Source: Rhodanobacter sp. Root480
Lineage (GTDB): Bacteria > Pseudomonadota > Gammaproteobacteria > Xanthomonadales > Rhodanobacteraceae
Direction of reading: 5' to 3'
Assembly (NCBI RefSeq): GCF_001426645.1
Contig: NZ_LMEX01000002.1
Span: 1,268,907-1,332,906, forward strand
Length of the DNA: 64,000 nt
Position 1 is the first letter of the stretch. Each line of letters begins with the position of its first letter. Below, one piece after another: positions 7,470-15,339 of the stretch. Made by a program: the position numbers and the translations under genes. Below the pieces are notes generated by a model. That model did not search any database and had not been told where the DNA came from. It saw only the letters and a program-made list of their open reading frames with translations.

Positions 7470-7516
7470 TCCCGGTGCTTCCCCTGGCGGGCCATGGCGC
7501 GAGGATGCCATCACGC
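7463..7516 (-). repeat. Divergent attC-like site
   Basis: Degraded inverted repeat between the YdeI-like and hydrolase genes. The hydrolase stop (TGA) lies in CATCACGC at the right end. Confidence 0.35.
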
Positions 7517-8245
7517 ATCCCCGACCTGCGCGGCCGCCTCCGAGATGAAACGCGCGATCGCGAGCCTTGCGCGACGCGCCGACCGCGGTGAGTAGACCAG
7601 CCGTGCCGTGGGATCGGTGCCGGCCTCCGGGTTGTCGAAGGCGTGATGCGTCTGACTGTAGAGTTCGAAGCGCACATCGTTTCCGGCCGCATCCATCTCG
7701 GCGATGACCGAGTCGATCGTTGTCATCGGCGAGACCTGATCCTGTGTCCCCTGAAGAATCAAAACCGGGGCCTCGATGCGGGTATCCATGCCTGGCGCTG
7801 CCGTCTTCAACAGCGCGGAACACAAAATGATGCCCGCGACGTCGGCGCCACTACGCGCGTAATCGAGCGCGATCATGCCTCCCGCGCTGTACCCGAGGCA
7901 GATCACCGGTGTCCCCACCGGTACCTCTTGGCGAAGTCGCGCCACGCATGCGGCGAGCGCCGTGACGCCATGAGCCCTGTTCTCCAGCAGGCGCTTTACC
8001 ATCGGCCCCACTTGCTCCGGGTTGTCCGGATTGAAGCCATCGCCATACAGGTCGGCAATGGCCACGGTGCAGCCGATGCCCATCAGATACGCGGCATGAT
8101 CGCCCGCAAGAGCGCTTTGCCCACGCCAGTCCGGCAGCAACACGATCGCCGCGTCAGGCTCGGCGATCGAAGCGTTGTAGAGCGCGCCTGCGTACTGTTG
8201 TTCGCCGACGGAGTAATCGAAACGGTTGCTGCTTCCCTCATTCAT
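7511..8245 (-). CDS. Dienelactone hydrolase-family alpha/beta hydrolase
   Basis: Product of 244 residues with an alpha/beta-hydrolase core: nucleophile elbow GYSAGG at about 118-123, the acid in LQGTQDQVSP, and His in QTHHAFDNP, the characteristic DLH ending. The nucleophile is Ser, not the Cys of classical dienelactone hydrolase, so an esterase-type activity is more likely. Soluble, substrate unknown. Confidence 0.85.
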   Translation of the reverse strand: MNEGSSNRFDYSVGEQQYAGALYNASIAEPDAAIVLLPDWRGQSALAGDHAAYLMGIGCTVAIADLYGDGFNPDNPEQVGPMVKRLLENRAHGVTALAACVARLRQEVPVGTPVICLGYSAGGMIALDYARSGADVAGIILCSALLKTAAPGMDTRIEAPVLILQGTQDQVSPMTTIDSVIAEMDAAGNDVRFELYSQTHHAFDNPEAGTDPTARLVYSPRSARRARLAIARFISEAAAQVGDA

Positions 8246-8421
8246 CCGGAGTGCCCTCGTCGTCTTTCGGTTCTCGTGGGGATGGTGGCTTGTTGCCCGA
8301 CGTCATCGATGCCCGGCAGCATAGGTGGAGCTTTCTGCAGGTGCGCTCAACGCCAGCGTTGAATGATGGCGCGTTCGATATGCAGTCCGTAGGCTGTGGC
8401 TACTCCTGGTGCAGAGCCTCG
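8246..8421. other. Spacer without gene
   Basis: 176 bases between hydrolase and GNAT cassettes. It contains a CAACGCCAGCGTTGAATGA palindrome near 8349 that may be a rotted attC. No reading frame with family similarity seen. Confidence 0.35.
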
Positions 8422-8850
8422 CTACGGCGCGGCATAGACATCCGGCGCATAGCGCTCCATGAGCGTCTGCGGATGCGCAGGTGCCGTAAACCCGAACCGG
8501 GCGTACAGCCCATGCGCATCTCCGGTGGCGAGGGTGAAGCGGCGCAGGCCCTGAAGTTGCGGGTGAGCAAAGACCGCGCCCATGAGCGCCTTGCTGTAGC
8601 CCTTGCCGCGATGTTCCGGCAGAACGAAAACGTCCACCAGATTGGCGAACGTGGCGTAGTCGGATATGACGCGGGCAAACGCGACCTGCCGCTTGCCGAG
8701 AAAGCCGCCAAAACAAAGTGAGTTGGCAACGGCCCGCTCGACCACGGCGAAAGGAATGGCTTTGGCCCAGTAAGTCTGTTCCGAGAGAAAGCGATGGATG
8801 AGCTGGAGATCCAGCTCGGCCGCTTCTGTGGTGATCCGGAGTTCTTCCAT
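8422..8850 (-). CDS. GNAT-family N-acetyltransferase
   Basis: Product of 142 residues of the type with an N-terminal LIHRFLSEQTYWAKAIP and VAFARVISDYATFANLVDVF core, followed by the acetyl-CoA loop LPEHRGKGYSKALMGAV at about 78-94. The ending GLYARFGFTAP is typical. This subfamily is very common as a stand-alone acetyltransferase of unknown acceptor. The stop is TAG. Confidence 0.88.
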   Translation of the reverse strand: MEELRITTEAAELDLQLIHRFLSEQTYWAKAIPFAVVERAVANSLCFGGFLGKRQVAFARVISDYATFANLVDVFVLPEHRGKGYSKALMGAVFAHPQLQGLRRFTLATGDAHGLYARFGFTAPAHPQTLMERYAPDVYAAP

Positions 8851-8873
8851 AGGGCGAAAATACTTGAGGGGTT

Positions 8874-8926
8874 GATGCCTGGATCAAGTCGCGCGAAGGA
8901 ACGCGAGCTTGAGTGACTCGTCAGTC
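8874..8926 (-). repeat. Divergent attC-like site
   Basis: GCCTGGATCAAGTCGCGCG left half and CGAGCTTGAGTGACTCGTCAG right half with a short stem. The stop TGA of the next gene lies in the GTCAG box. Confidence 0.6.
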
Positions 8927-9355
8927 CTGGCCCAGATCAAGCGCCAGATGGTGGCAATTCAACTGCAGTCCCTTGCGCAGATACAACCGGTGCGCCGCGT
9001 GCCGGGTATAGCCCGTGTCCAGGTGCACGCCCTGGCAGTCGTTGGCCCTGGCATGCGCCACCATCCAGTCCATGAGCGCACCGGCAAAGCCCTGTGACGT
9101 GGCCCCGGGCAGGGTCGTCAGGTCGTCTATGTAGAGGACTTTTCCCCACGCCAGGAACTCCGCGAACCGAAAGCCGGCGGCGCTCTGAACCTTGCCGTCA
9201 TGCTTCAACGCCACGATCTGGTAGGACTGCGCCTGCTGCCGACGTACCTGGGACAGGAACGCCTGCTCCTGAAAGTGCGGCCGCAGCGCACTGAAGGCGG
9301 CAAAGCACGACAGGATGTCCTCATCCGAATGGGCCACGAAGATGTCGCCGGTCAT
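8921..9355 (-). CDS. GNAT-family N-acetyltransferase
   Basis: Product of 144 residues. YIDDLTTLPGATSQGFAGAL carries the acetyl-CoA-binding region, and VHLDTGYTRHAAHRLYLRKG the C-terminal motif. The start at 9355 has an AAGGA site eight bases upstream; the longer frame to 9478 would run backwards through the neighbouring attC-like site. Acceptor unknown. Confidence 0.84.
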   Translation of the reverse strand: MTGDIFVAHSDEDILSCFAAFSALRPHFQEQAFLSQVRRQQAQSYQIVALKHDGKVQSAAGFRFAEFLAWGKVLYIDDLTTLPGATSQGFAGALMDWMVAHARANDCQGVHLDTGYTRHAAHRLYLRKGLQLNCHHLALDLGQD

Positions 9356-9372
9356 GTGAAATCCTTCATGCG

Positions 9373-9426
9373 GTGCCCGATGCCGGAGTGAAAGACGGCG
9401 CAGTCCGTCGGAATGAGGCGTCAGGT
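9373..9426 (-). repeat. Divergent attC-like site
   Basis: CCCGATGCCGGAGTGAAAG left half, GACGGCGCAGTCCGTC stem, GAGGCGTCAGG right box holding the TGA stop of the DUF1232 gene. Confidence 0.6.
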
Positions 9427-9795
9427 GTGCATCTTGCGAAATGCCCACCAGCCGAACCCGCCCAGCGCCAGAACCCACAGCGTAACAATGAAAACCGCCA
9501 TGACGCGACTCGTTGGCCGGGCGGCCGCGGCCAGCGCCCGCTCGCTTGCGGCGGCCATTACGTCGGCGGGAATGAGGCGGAGCACCAGCGCCAATCCGAG
9601 TGGCACGATGATCAGGTCATCCAGGTAACCCAGCACCGGAATGAAGTCCGGGATGAGGTCGATGGGGCTGAGTGCATAGGCCGCCACCGCCAGCGCCAGC
9701 AGCCGGACAAACCACGGCGTGCGCGGATCGCGGGCGGCGTAATACACCACCGTGGTCTGATGCTTGAGGCGTTTCGCCCATTGCCTGATGGACAT
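9421..9795 (-). CDS. DUF1232 (YkvA-like) membrane protein
   Basis: Product of 124 residues. [20 protein letters not shown] at about 39-58 is the invariant DUF1232 core (SPIDLIPD); hydrophobic segments surround it and another lies at about 96-117. Inner-membrane protein, function unknown. An alternative GTG start lies one codon upstream. Confidence 0.88.
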   Translation of the reverse strand: MSIRQWAKRLKHQTTVVYYAARDPRTPWFVRLLALAVAAYALSPIDLIPDFIPVLGYLDDLIIVPLGLALVLRLIPADVMAAASERALAAAARPTSRVMAVFIVTLWVLALGGFGWWAFRKMHT

Positions 9796-9802
9796 CACGA
9801 CC

Positions 9803-9868
9803 GCGCATGCCGAGTCGTTCGCGACACTCTGGCCAACCCGGACAGACGCGGACCCCGATGCGTCACCA
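9803..9868 (-). repeat. Divergent attC-like site (weak)
   Basis: Degraded inverted repeat between two cassettes. The right box GCGTCACC contains the TGA stop of the gene at 9863-10150. Confidence 0.35.
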
Positions 9869-10150
9869 CAGCCATCGCGCCAACCGCATCAGGGTGTCGC
9901 AGATCCAGCCGAAGACGTTCGGGGCAAGGCGAGGGAAGGCGAACGACAGGGCGGCGAACCCGACGATGGCTGCGACCAGCGCCGACAGCGGCAACACGGT
10001 GTCCGAGATGGGCGCGATCTGGTTGTTGATGATCAGCCAGATCAGGCCCATGAGCGGCACCGAGAACAGACACGACGCGACGGCGGCTATAGCGCGTCCG
10101 CCAAGCGTGAGATCCGAATCGGTGCCTCGACGTACCCGGGTATGCGACAT
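9863..10150 (-). CDS. Two-helix membrane protein, unknown
   Basis: Product of 95 residues with hydrophobic segments at about 19-39 and 52-73 and a C-terminal amphipathic end (LMRLARWLW). Family not recognised. ATG 10150 was chosen because it lies just after the upstream attC-like site; the longer frame to 10192 begins inside that site. Confidence 0.6.
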   Translation of the reverse strand: MSHTRVRRGTDSDLTLGGRAIAAVASCLFSVPLMGLIWLIINNQIAPISDTVLPLSALVAAIVGFAALSFAFPRLAPNVFGWICDTLMRLARWLW

Positions 10151-10156
10151 GGGAGT

Positions 10157-10217
10157 TGGTGCTGAAGTTGAGTGGTGGCGAAGCCGATGCAAGCCCGCGC
10201 AAGCGCGTTGTCAGCCG
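10157..10217 (-). repeat. Divergent attC-like site
   Basis: TGCTGAAGTTGAGTGG left half matches conserved sites (CTGGAGTTAAGCGG); AAGCCGATGC stem; right box GTTGTCAGCC contains the next gene's TGA stop. Confidence 0.65.
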
Positions 10218-10540
10218 CCGTTGAGCAACCGGCAGCTGCCACCGCCGATGGTACCTGCTGACCAGGAGCCGATACCGGAAGCATCGAGCGAGGCAAGGAA
10301 AGACAGCTCGGGTGTCACCGCGAAGGAAATCCGGCCGCCTGAATCGCCGATGGTGAAGTCCGCCTTGAACTCCACATGCTTGAACCTCTGCAGAAAGGTT
10401 GCGATCGGTGACGTGGTGGGGGATGGCAGCGCCATGAGCACGACGTCACGCGTATCCATGGCAAACACGGCCTCGCTGCCGGCCACGAGCAGGAAGCCCT
10501 GATCCCGGTTTTCGTGGTCGCGTAACACGATGGTTGGCAT
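10211..10540 (-). CDS. Hypothetical soluble protein
   Basis: Product of 109 residues, no signal or membrane segment; predicted mixed alpha/beta (VLRDHENRDQGFLLVAG, FKADFTIGDSGGRISFAV). Family not recognised. The ATG at 10540 has only a weak upstream ribosome site. It ends inside the attC-like box, as most distal cassettes do. Confidence 0.55.
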   Translation of the reverse strand: MPTIVLRDHENRDQGFLLVAGSEAVFAMDTRDVVLMALPSPTTSPIATFLQRFKHVEFKADFTIGDSGGRISFAVTPELSFLASLDASGIGSWSAGTIGGGSCRLLNGG

Positions 10541-10582
10541 GGACGGCTGACACCCGGGTAAAGCTGCCTGAGTTACGCCGCG

Positions 10583-10720
10583 TCAATGAAGTGGCGGCAG
10601 CGTGAACGCCGCTGTCGATGATAGTGCGTATACCGCGGCTACCGGGGGCTTGAGAATGGCCACGAGAACGATGTGGAGGCAGAAGAACGCCAGGGTAGTG
10701 AAAAGGCATGCGTCACTCAC
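10583..10720 (-). CDS. Possible 45-residue membrane peptide
   Basis: This gene-less 254-base gap between attC-like sites contains a GTG-initiated frame of 45 codons, almost wholly hydrophobic (CLFTTLAFFCLHIVLVAIL, then AVYALSSTAAFTL), which would make two membrane helices. No clear ribosome site. Kept because it fills an otherwise empty cassette and resembles other tiny membrane cassettes. Confidence 0.35.
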   Translation of the reverse strand: MSDACLFTTLAFFCLHIVLVAILKPPVAAVYALSSTAAFTLPPLH

Positions 10721-10733
10721 GAGACTATTCAAG

Positions 10734-10800
10734 TGTCTTGAGGCTCAAGTGAAGCTTCGGGCGGAGCGTATCCGCTAGTCCCTCTGGATGATTGTCAGAC
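10734..10800 (-). repeat. Divergent attC-like site
   Basis: GGCTCAAGTGAAGC left half, GGGCGGAGCGTATCCGCT stem, GATTGTCAGAC right box with the DUF302 stop inside. Confidence 0.55.
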
Positions 10801-11196
10801 GCCAACGCTCTTGCCCAGCGCCGCCTCGATCACGCGCTCGGCGGGTGCCAGGTTGGTCACAAACTCGGGCGGGAGTCCATGGCGTTGGACGATGGCCGCG
10901 GTTGAGGTGAAGCACACGACAACCCGCCCCGGCACGGCCTCGCTGACAAGCACCTTGAGCGGCAGATCAACGCCCACTTGCGGATTGGCGAGCATGAGCG
11001 GTGTACCCGCCTGAGGGTTGCCGAAGATCACCAGAGTCGTCGGCGGCATTGCCAACCCGGCCGCACTGGCCTCAGCCTGCTGATCAATGACCGCGAAAAC
11101 CTTGATGCTCTTCGCGGCAAACGCAGCAAGCAAACGCCGAACCGTGTCGGAGAAGGTGTACGGACTTTCGAGAGTGACAACGCTGGATGATGACAT
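10795..11196 (-). CDS. DUF302-domain protein
   Basis: Product of 133 residues. VIDQQAEASAAGLAMPPTTL, then IFGNPQAGTPLML and VDLPLKVLVSE, form the diagnostic DUF302 core. DUF302 proteins are small soluble proteins of unknown function. Start at 11196 just inside the attC-like site at 11209-11266. The stop lies in the CTGAC box of its own attC. Confidence 0.88.
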   Translation of the reverse strand: MSSSSVVTLESPYTFSDTVRRLLAAFAAKSIKVFAVIDQQAEASAAGLAMPPTTLVIFGNPQAGTPLMLANPQVGVDLPLKVLVSEAVPGRVVVCFTSTAAIVQRHGLPPEFVTNLAPAERVIEAALGKSVGV

Positions 11197-11208
11197 GGGT
11201 CTGTGGGT

Positions 11209-11266
11209 ACCTAATGTTTGAATCAGGCCTGCCGCGAAATGGCATCGCCTTGAACGAATGGTCAGG
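11209..11266 (-). repeat. Divergent attC-like site
   Basis: ACCTAATGTTTGAATCAGG left, GCATCGCCTTGAACGAATGG right, ending in GTCAGGC. The right half is nearly identical to conserved sites apart from T to C in the core. Confidence 0.7.
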
Positions 11267-11819
11267 CATCAGCGTGCTCTTCCGCGCGCAACGCGCAAAG
11301 CAGGGCGTAGCCCTCCGGCCATGGGCCAAACCCGCTGGACGCATTGATGTGCCCCGCACCTTGCAAAAGCACGAAGCGGCTGCGCCAGGCGTCGGCGTAC
11401 TGGCGGGCTCGCGTCGGCTCTATATACCGATCATCGGCGCTTGCGACGATGATCGAGGGAAAAGGAAGCGGCAGCAGCGGGACGGGGCCGAAACCGACAG
11501 GGCCCGGCGGGTAATTGGCGCCGTCAGGATCACTCGGGGCTACAAGAAGAGCGCCACAGACTCGCTCCAACTGCGGCGATGACGCCGAGGCGGCCCAATG
11601 GGCCACCAATGCACAGGCTGAACTATGCGCAGCGAGAACGACCGGGCCATTGCGTTGCCCCACCACATGGTCGAGGCGGTCAACCCAATCCCGGCAACGA
11701 GGCGTCTCCCAGTCATTTTGGAGCACCCGCTCGCATGAAGAATCCTGACGCTCCCAATGGCTCTGCCAGTGGTCCGGGCCGGAGTTGCCAAGGCCTGGCA
11801 GGATAAGTACAGGATGCAT
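11262..11819 (-). CDS. RBBP9/YdeN-family serine hydrolase
   Basis: Product of 185 residues. LILPGLGNSGPDHWQSHWE is the classic RBBP9/YdeN opening; nucleophile Ser in AAHSSACALVAHW at about 65-77; Asp in ASADDRYI; His in GAGHINASSGFGPWPEG near the end. Predicted cytoplasmic serine hydrolase (esterase-like) of unknown substrate. The stop sits in the attC box. Confidence 0.9.
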   Translation of the reverse strand: MHPVLILPGLGNSGPDHWQSHWERQDSSCERVLQNDWETPRCRDWVDRLDHVVGQRNGPVVLAAHSSACALVAHWAASASSPQLERVCGALLVAPSDPDGANYPPGPVGFGPVPLLPLPFPSIIVASADDRYIEPTRARQYADAWRSRFVLLQGAGHINASSGFGPWPEGYALLCALRAEEHADA

Positions 11820-11852
11820 GCTTCTCGCCTTTGATGATGTCGGGTTTGATGT

Positions 11853-11894
11853 TCGGCGCCGGAGTTGAGCACCGCCTTGCGCGAAATGTCAGGT
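11853..11894 (-). repeat. Divergent attC-like site (short)
   Basis: GGCGCCGGAGTTGAGC left half, GCGAAATGTCAGG right half with almost no central stem. The right box holds the GFA stop. Confidence 0.5.
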
Positions 11895-12272
11895 TGCGCC
11901 TGCAGGCCAGCTCAGGAACTTGCCCGTGCCGGCGCCATCCCGGCGGCGTATGCGTGCGTCCTCAAGAGCATGCGTTGGAAAGAGCCGCGCATTGATGCCG
12001 CGCCGATCGCGTTTTGCGTCGCGAGGCACCCAGTGCGTGACGCAGCCGCAGGTACGGCACCGATGAAAATCGACATTATGCCCAGCCCACGCATAGGTGT
12101 CGGTCAGCGAGCTGTCCGGCACGGAGATGACGTCGCCAGCCGCGTAGTAGGACCAGAGCACGCCGTAACTGTGGCAGAGCGAGCAGTTGCATTCGGTCAC
12201 TTCCGTCGGAAAGTGCGCAACGGCTATCTGGACGGCGCCGCAATGACAGGAGGCGATCATTTTCATGGGCAT
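11889..12272 (-). CDS. GFA-family zinc protein
   Basis: Product of 127 residues. ASCHCGAVQIAV, ECNCSLCHSYGVLW and FHRCRTCGCVTHW give the seven zinc-binding cysteines of the GFA fold. Second GFA cassette in the array, with low identity to 2035-2436, so an independent acquisition rather than a duplication. Start at 12272 or the Met codon at 12266 cannot be separated, as neither has a strong ribosome site. Confidence 0.87.
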   Translation of the reverse strand: MPMKMIASCHCGAVQIAVAHFPTEVTECNCSLCHSYGVLWSYYAAGDVISVPDSSLTDTYAWAGHNVDFHRCRTCGCVTHWVPRDAKRDRRGINARLFPTHALEDARIRRRDGAGTGKFLSWPAGAT

Positions 12273-12319
12273 GATGACTGGTGGTTCGGGTGGTCAGATC
12301 GAGACGTGTAGTGGAGCAG

Positions 12320-12391
12320 GGCGCAGGGCAAGCCGCATCCACCGGGTGCTTTGCAGAACGAGGAGGCTCCGGCTCGAGCGCATTGTCAGTC
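12320..12391 (-). repeat. Divergent attC-like site (longer)
   Basis: About 70 bases with AGGGCAAGCCGC left and GGCTCGAGCGCATTGTCAG right. The right box supplies the TGA stop of the VOC gene. Confidence 0.45.
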
Positions 12392-12772
12392 CACGCTCGC
12401 GCGCACCTGAAAGACGTTGCCCTCCGGATCGCAGGCATTGCGAACCACAAAGCCGGGGCCTTGCCATTGCTCCGGAAACACGTTCCCGCCCAATGCTCGC
12501 GCTGATTCCTCAGCACCCGAAAGACTGGGGACGGTACAGAAGAACTTGATGGCGACATTGTCGCGCAGCCGCGGTGGGCGGGTGATTGCCACTTGCGACG
12601 CAATGTCCGCAGGCATCGCGTGAACGACGATCTGCAGATCCGGCGAGCAAAGCACGATCATCTGATCAGTGCGATGAGCGACTGTCATGCCCAGGACGGA
12701 TTGGTAAAAGGCCGAAAGGCTTTCCGGATGCTTGGCGTAGATGAAAATGCCGGCGCGAGCGGGTAATGGCAC
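12386..12772 (-). CDS. VOC-family protein
   Basis: Product of 128 residues. AGIFIYAKHPESLSAFYQSV begins the first beta-alpha module and VRNACDPEGNVFQVRAS ends the second, diagnostic of VOC. The first metal ligand position is not an obvious His, so it may bind rather than catalyse. Substrate unknown. Confidence 0.85.
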   Translation of the reverse strand: MPLPARAGIFIYAKHPESLSAFYQSVLGMTVAHRTDQMIVLCSPDLQIVVHAMPADIASQVAITRPPRLRDNVAIKFFCTVPSLSGAEESARALGGNVFPEQWQGPGFVVRNACDPEGNVFQVRASVD

Positions 12773-12821
12773 GATGACTCCACGGTGCGAGTTCTATTGG
12801 TGGCAAAGGTCATGCAAGACC

Positions 12822-12878
12822 CAATCCCTGAATCAAGCCGCACCGCATGGCGGCGCCGGCCTGAATGAATGGTCAGCC
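12822..12878 (-). repeat. Divergent attC-like site
   Basis: CCCTGAATCAAGCCGC left and GGCCTGAATGAATGGTCAGCC right with a GCGCCGG stem. The YnfA gene stop lies in the right box. Confidence 0.65.
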
Positions 12879-13211
12879 CGGTCGCGGCGCGAACATGATG
12901 ATCGACATGCCCAGCAGGCAGAACCCGACACCGATGAAGTCCGCGACGGAAGGTTTGACGGAATCCACGGCCCAGAGCCAGAGCAGCGCCACGCTGATGT
13001 ACACGCCACCGTATGCCGCATACACGCGGCCGGCAGCTTGGGGATGGAGAGTGAGAAGCCACGCAAATGCGGCCAGACTCAGCGCGGCGGGCACAAGCAG
13101 CCACGCCGAGTGGCCCTGCTTCAGCCACAGATAGGGCAGATAGCAGCCGATGATCTCAGCCAACGCGGTGAGCGCGAACAGGCCCAAGGTTTTGGAAAGC
13201 TGGAAGAGCAT
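12873..13211 (-). CDS. ynfA: YnfA/UPF0060-family membrane protein
   Basis: Product of 112 residues with four membrane helices (about 6-25, 33-52, 63-82 and 90-107). [17 protein letters not shown] and [20 protein letters not shown] are conserved UPF0060 motifs; family proteins are about 105-112 residues and related to small multidrug transporters. An efflux role is plausible but unproven. Start at 13211, with no strong ribosome site visible. Confidence 0.92.
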   Translation of the reverse strand: MLFQLSKTLGLFALTALAEIIGCYLPYLWLKQGHSAWLLVPAALSLAAFAWLLTLHPQAAGRVYAAYGGVYISVALLWLWAVDSVKPSVADFIGVGFCLLGMSIIMFAPRPG

Positions 13212-13227
13212 CAGTATCTCGTTGGCA

Positions 13228-13290
13228 TTCCCGGCGCTGGATCAAGCGGCGCCCGGCTTTTCGCGTGCGCCCTGCACAAACCGTCAGACC
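13228..13290 (-). repeat. Divergent attC-like site
   Basis: GCGCTGGATCAAGCGGCGCCCGG left, TTTTCGCGTGCGCC stem arm, ACCGTCAGACC right. It is clearly the same subtype as the conserved 63-bp sites with a TTTTCGCGC loop. Confidence 0.75.
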
Positions 13291-13784
13291 GTAGCCTCGA
13301 ATGACGCATGGTACGCGACTGTGCCGGACGGCATGTGGCCGTTGAAGGCGACAGCCTGGAAATATTGTTGTGGAACGTCGGGGAGCACCAGCGACGAAGC
13401 CGCAAAACCAAAGCGCTGGTAATACCCCGGCTCCCCCAGCACGACACAGCCGGCCGCGCCCAACGCCCGCAGCCGCGCGAGCGAGCCCTGCATGAGCAAC
13501 GTGCCGACACCACGACCCTGATGCTCCGGTAGAACGGAAATGGGTCCGAGGCCGTACCAGCCAGCTGACATACCCGTGATGGCGACAGGCGACACCGCCA
13601 CATGGCCGATGATGACACCGCCGTCCTCTGCGACGAGGGCGACAGCGAGTTGCCCGGCGTCGCGCAGCGCACGAACGATAAATTGTTCCGTGTGGCTTGC
13701 ATGTGCGGCATGACGAAATGCGGCAATGGTGACCGCGTCAATGGCGGCTGCGTCGGAAGGAAGCTCGTCCCGTAGTTTCACCAT
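13284..13784 (-). CDS. GNAT-family N-acetyltransferase (YhbS-like)
   Basis: Product of 166 residues. GLGPISVLPEHQGRGVGTLL at about 78-97 contains the Q/RxxGxG acetyl-CoA motif, then GCVVLGEPGYYQRFGF, typical of YhbS-type GNATs. Acceptor unknown. The stop is in the attC box. Confidence 0.9.
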   Translation of the reverse strand: MVKLRDELPSDAAAIDAVTIAAFRHAAHASHTEQFIVRALRDAGQLAVALVAEDGGVIIGHVAVSPVAITGMSAGWYGLGPISVLPEHQGRGVGTLLMQGSLARLRALGAAGCVVLGEPGYYQRFGFAASSLVLPDVPQQYFQAVAFNGHMPSGTVAYHASFEATV

Positions 13785-13796
13785 GCCTCACCTGCG

Positions 13797-13854
13797 GCCT
13801 GACGCCAGAATTGAGCCGCACCGCGAAACGGCTTCGGCTTGCATGGATTCAGCC
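13797..13854 (-). repeat. Divergent attC-like site with GTCAGGC core
   Basis: GGCCTGACGCCAGAATTGAG at left gives GTCAGGC on the minus strand at the crossover-side core; GCGAAACGGCTTCGGC stem; ATTCAGCC right box with the reductase stop. Confidence 0.65.
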
Positions 13855-14409
13855 GCGCTCGCGCCGGTAGTGCAAGGCGACCGCGCCGTTGCGGAGCGGC
13901 TTCGCGGAAACCAGATCGAGCCGTCGCGTGCCAGGCAGCCCACTCTGATACAGCGTCGGGCCGTGGCCCGCGATCCTGGGGTGGACGAGAAACACGTACT
14001 CGTCGATCAGATCCAGCCGGTCCAGCTCGGTCGCGAGCTTGCCGCTACCCAGAAGCACGCCGGCCGGCGTCGCATCCTTCAGTTTCTGCACCTCCGTGCG
14101 AAGGTCGCCGGCGATGCGGTGGGTATGGTTCCATCGAAAGTCATTTCGCGTCGACGACACCACGTACTTCGGCTTGGTCTCCAGCTTGACCGCCCACTCG
14201 CGGATCGCCGGCGCTGCCTCCACGTCGCCTCGGGCGACTGCCGGCCAGTAGCTCTCCATCATCTCGTAGGTAACGCGACCCCACAGCATCGCCCCGCCTT
14301 CATCCATGAGGCGGGTGAAGAAAGCATGTGTCTCGTCGTCCGCGATCCCTTCCTGGTGGTCGACGCAACCGTCGAGGGTGACGTTGATGCTGAAAGTCAA
14401 AAGCCCCAT
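13849..14409 (-). CDS. RibD C-terminal/DHFR-like reductase
   Basis: Product of 186 residues. LLTFSINVTLDGCVDHQEG, MLWGRVTYEMMESYWP and VLLGSGKLATELDRLDLIDE are the conserved blocks of the RibD_C/YyaP-type family. Probably an NAD(P)H-dependent oxidoreductase of unknown substrate. It shares family but little identity with 4982-5611. Confidence 0.88.
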   Translation of the reverse strand: MGLLTFSINVTLDGCVDHQEGIADDETHAFFTRLMDEGGAMLWGRVTYEMMESYWPAVARGDVEAAPAIREWAVKLETKPKYVVSSTRNDFRWNHTHRIAGDLRTEVQKLKDATPAGVLLGSGKLATELDRLDLIDEYVFLVHPRIAGHGPTLYQSGLPGTRRLDLVSAKPLRNGAVALHYRRERG

Positions 14410-14429
14410 GGCCGTGAATTACTCATAGC

Positions 14430-14485
14430 GGGTGACGCTGGAGTTGAGTGGCGGCGAAGCCGTCCGCCCCGCACGAATTATCAGA
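14430..14485 (-). repeat. Divergent attC-like site with GTCACCC core
   Basis: GGGTGACGCTGGAGTTGAG at left, GCGGCGAAGCCGTCCGCC stem identical to conserved sites, ATTATCAGA right box with the next gene's TGA. Confidence 0.8.
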
Positions 14486-14867
14486 TGGCTCCCGACAAGC
14501 CCGGCTCTGCCAAACGTAGTTTTTCAGCTTCCTGGTATGCAGCGGAATAGGGAGCGGGTTGCTCGAAAACCAATGCTTTGTTGTCTTGCAGAAAGCTGAC
14601 CATGCTACTCAAACCAAACATTTCCTGGCCATCTGTTGCCTGCAGCCCGTTGGGCTGGGCGTAACGCTCTGGTGCGATCTGGCGAGCCAACAGGCCAAGC
14701 TCATACGTTTCGCCGCATGCATCCCGGAGTGAGATGGACAGGCCGGAATAGTAAGGCTCACTTGCCACATGCAATGTGTGAGTGGCGCTGGAGAAAGTAG
14801 CGGCATAGTCCCGGTCCTCGATCAGCAGCAGCCCCAGGGAAGCGAGCTGCGGCTCAACCTTCTTCAT
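14481..14867 (-). CDS. Hypothetical soluble protein
   Basis: Product of 128 residues, no signal peptide or membrane segment; moderately charged with predicted alternating strands and helices (HTLHVASEPYYSGLSISLRD). Family not recognised. ATG 14867 fits the start of the folded region; an upstream in-frame ATG at 14891 is the alternative. It ends in the attC box. Confidence 0.55.
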   Translation of the reverse strand: MKKVEPQLASLGLLLIEDRDYAATFSSATHTLHVASEPYYSGLSISLRDACGETYELGLLARQIAPERYAQPNGLQATDGQEMFGLSSMVSFLQDNKALVFEQPAPYSAAYQEAEKLRLAEPGLSGAI

Positions 14868-14932
14868 GGCAACACCGGCAGCACCGATCATTGGGTGGTT
14901 CCCGTTGAATGACGAGAACGTGTAAACACCAT

Positions 14933-14989
14933 CCAGCGTCCGAAATCAGCAGTGTGCACAGCGCATCCGCTGCATTGACTTGCTAGCTT
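14933..14989 (-). repeat. Divergent attC-like site
   Basis: CAGCGTCCGAAATCAGC left and CGCATCCGCTGCATTGACTTG right closely match the conserved site at 18228-18285; the right box is GCTAGC, so the DUF1737 gene stops with TAG. Confidence 0.75.
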
Positions 14990-15222
14990 GCCCGCTGGCC
15001 ATTCTCGCCGCCATTCAGGGTGAGCGCAGACGGCCAGATGATGGCTTGCGCAACGATAACTCTCTCGCCATCGAAAGTTGCAGCAGGCGAACCGTAAAGC
15101 CGATAACCCAGCGCCAAAGCCTCGCTGACCCTGTGACAGAACCTGGCGTCATCCGGGCCGGTGAGGATGCGATAGATTGGCAACCCCTCGGGTGGTTGCT
15201 CCGTAACTTTCCGGGGCGGCAT
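14983..15222 (-). CDS. DUF1737-domain protein
   Basis: Product of 79 residues. LPIYRILTGPDDARFCHRVS and EALALGYRLYGSPAATFDG form the complete DUF1737 motif. Tiny soluble domain of unknown function that often stands alone. Start ATG 15222. The stop is the TAG formed by the attC box. Confidence 0.9.
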   Translation of the reverse strand: MPPRKVTEQPPEGLPIYRILTGPDDARFCHRVSEALALGYRLYGSPAATFDGERVIVAQAIIWPSALTLNGGENGQRAS

Positions 15223-15288
15223 GTAGTTGACCTTGGCGGGTTGGACGGAATTTCTGGCAGGCTAACGTAGAGCTGAGTTGCGTACCAA

Positions 15289-15339
15289 GGCAGTCAAACC
15301 AAGCCGTCGTGGCGCATCAGCTTGAGCGCCGGGTCACGC
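15289..15339 (-). repeat. Divergent attC-like site (weak)
   Basis: AAACCAAGCCGTCG left and CAGCTTGAGCGCCGGGTCACG right; the GNAT stop lies in GTCACG. A GCTAACG at 15260 may be the left core of a longer site. Confidence 0.4.
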
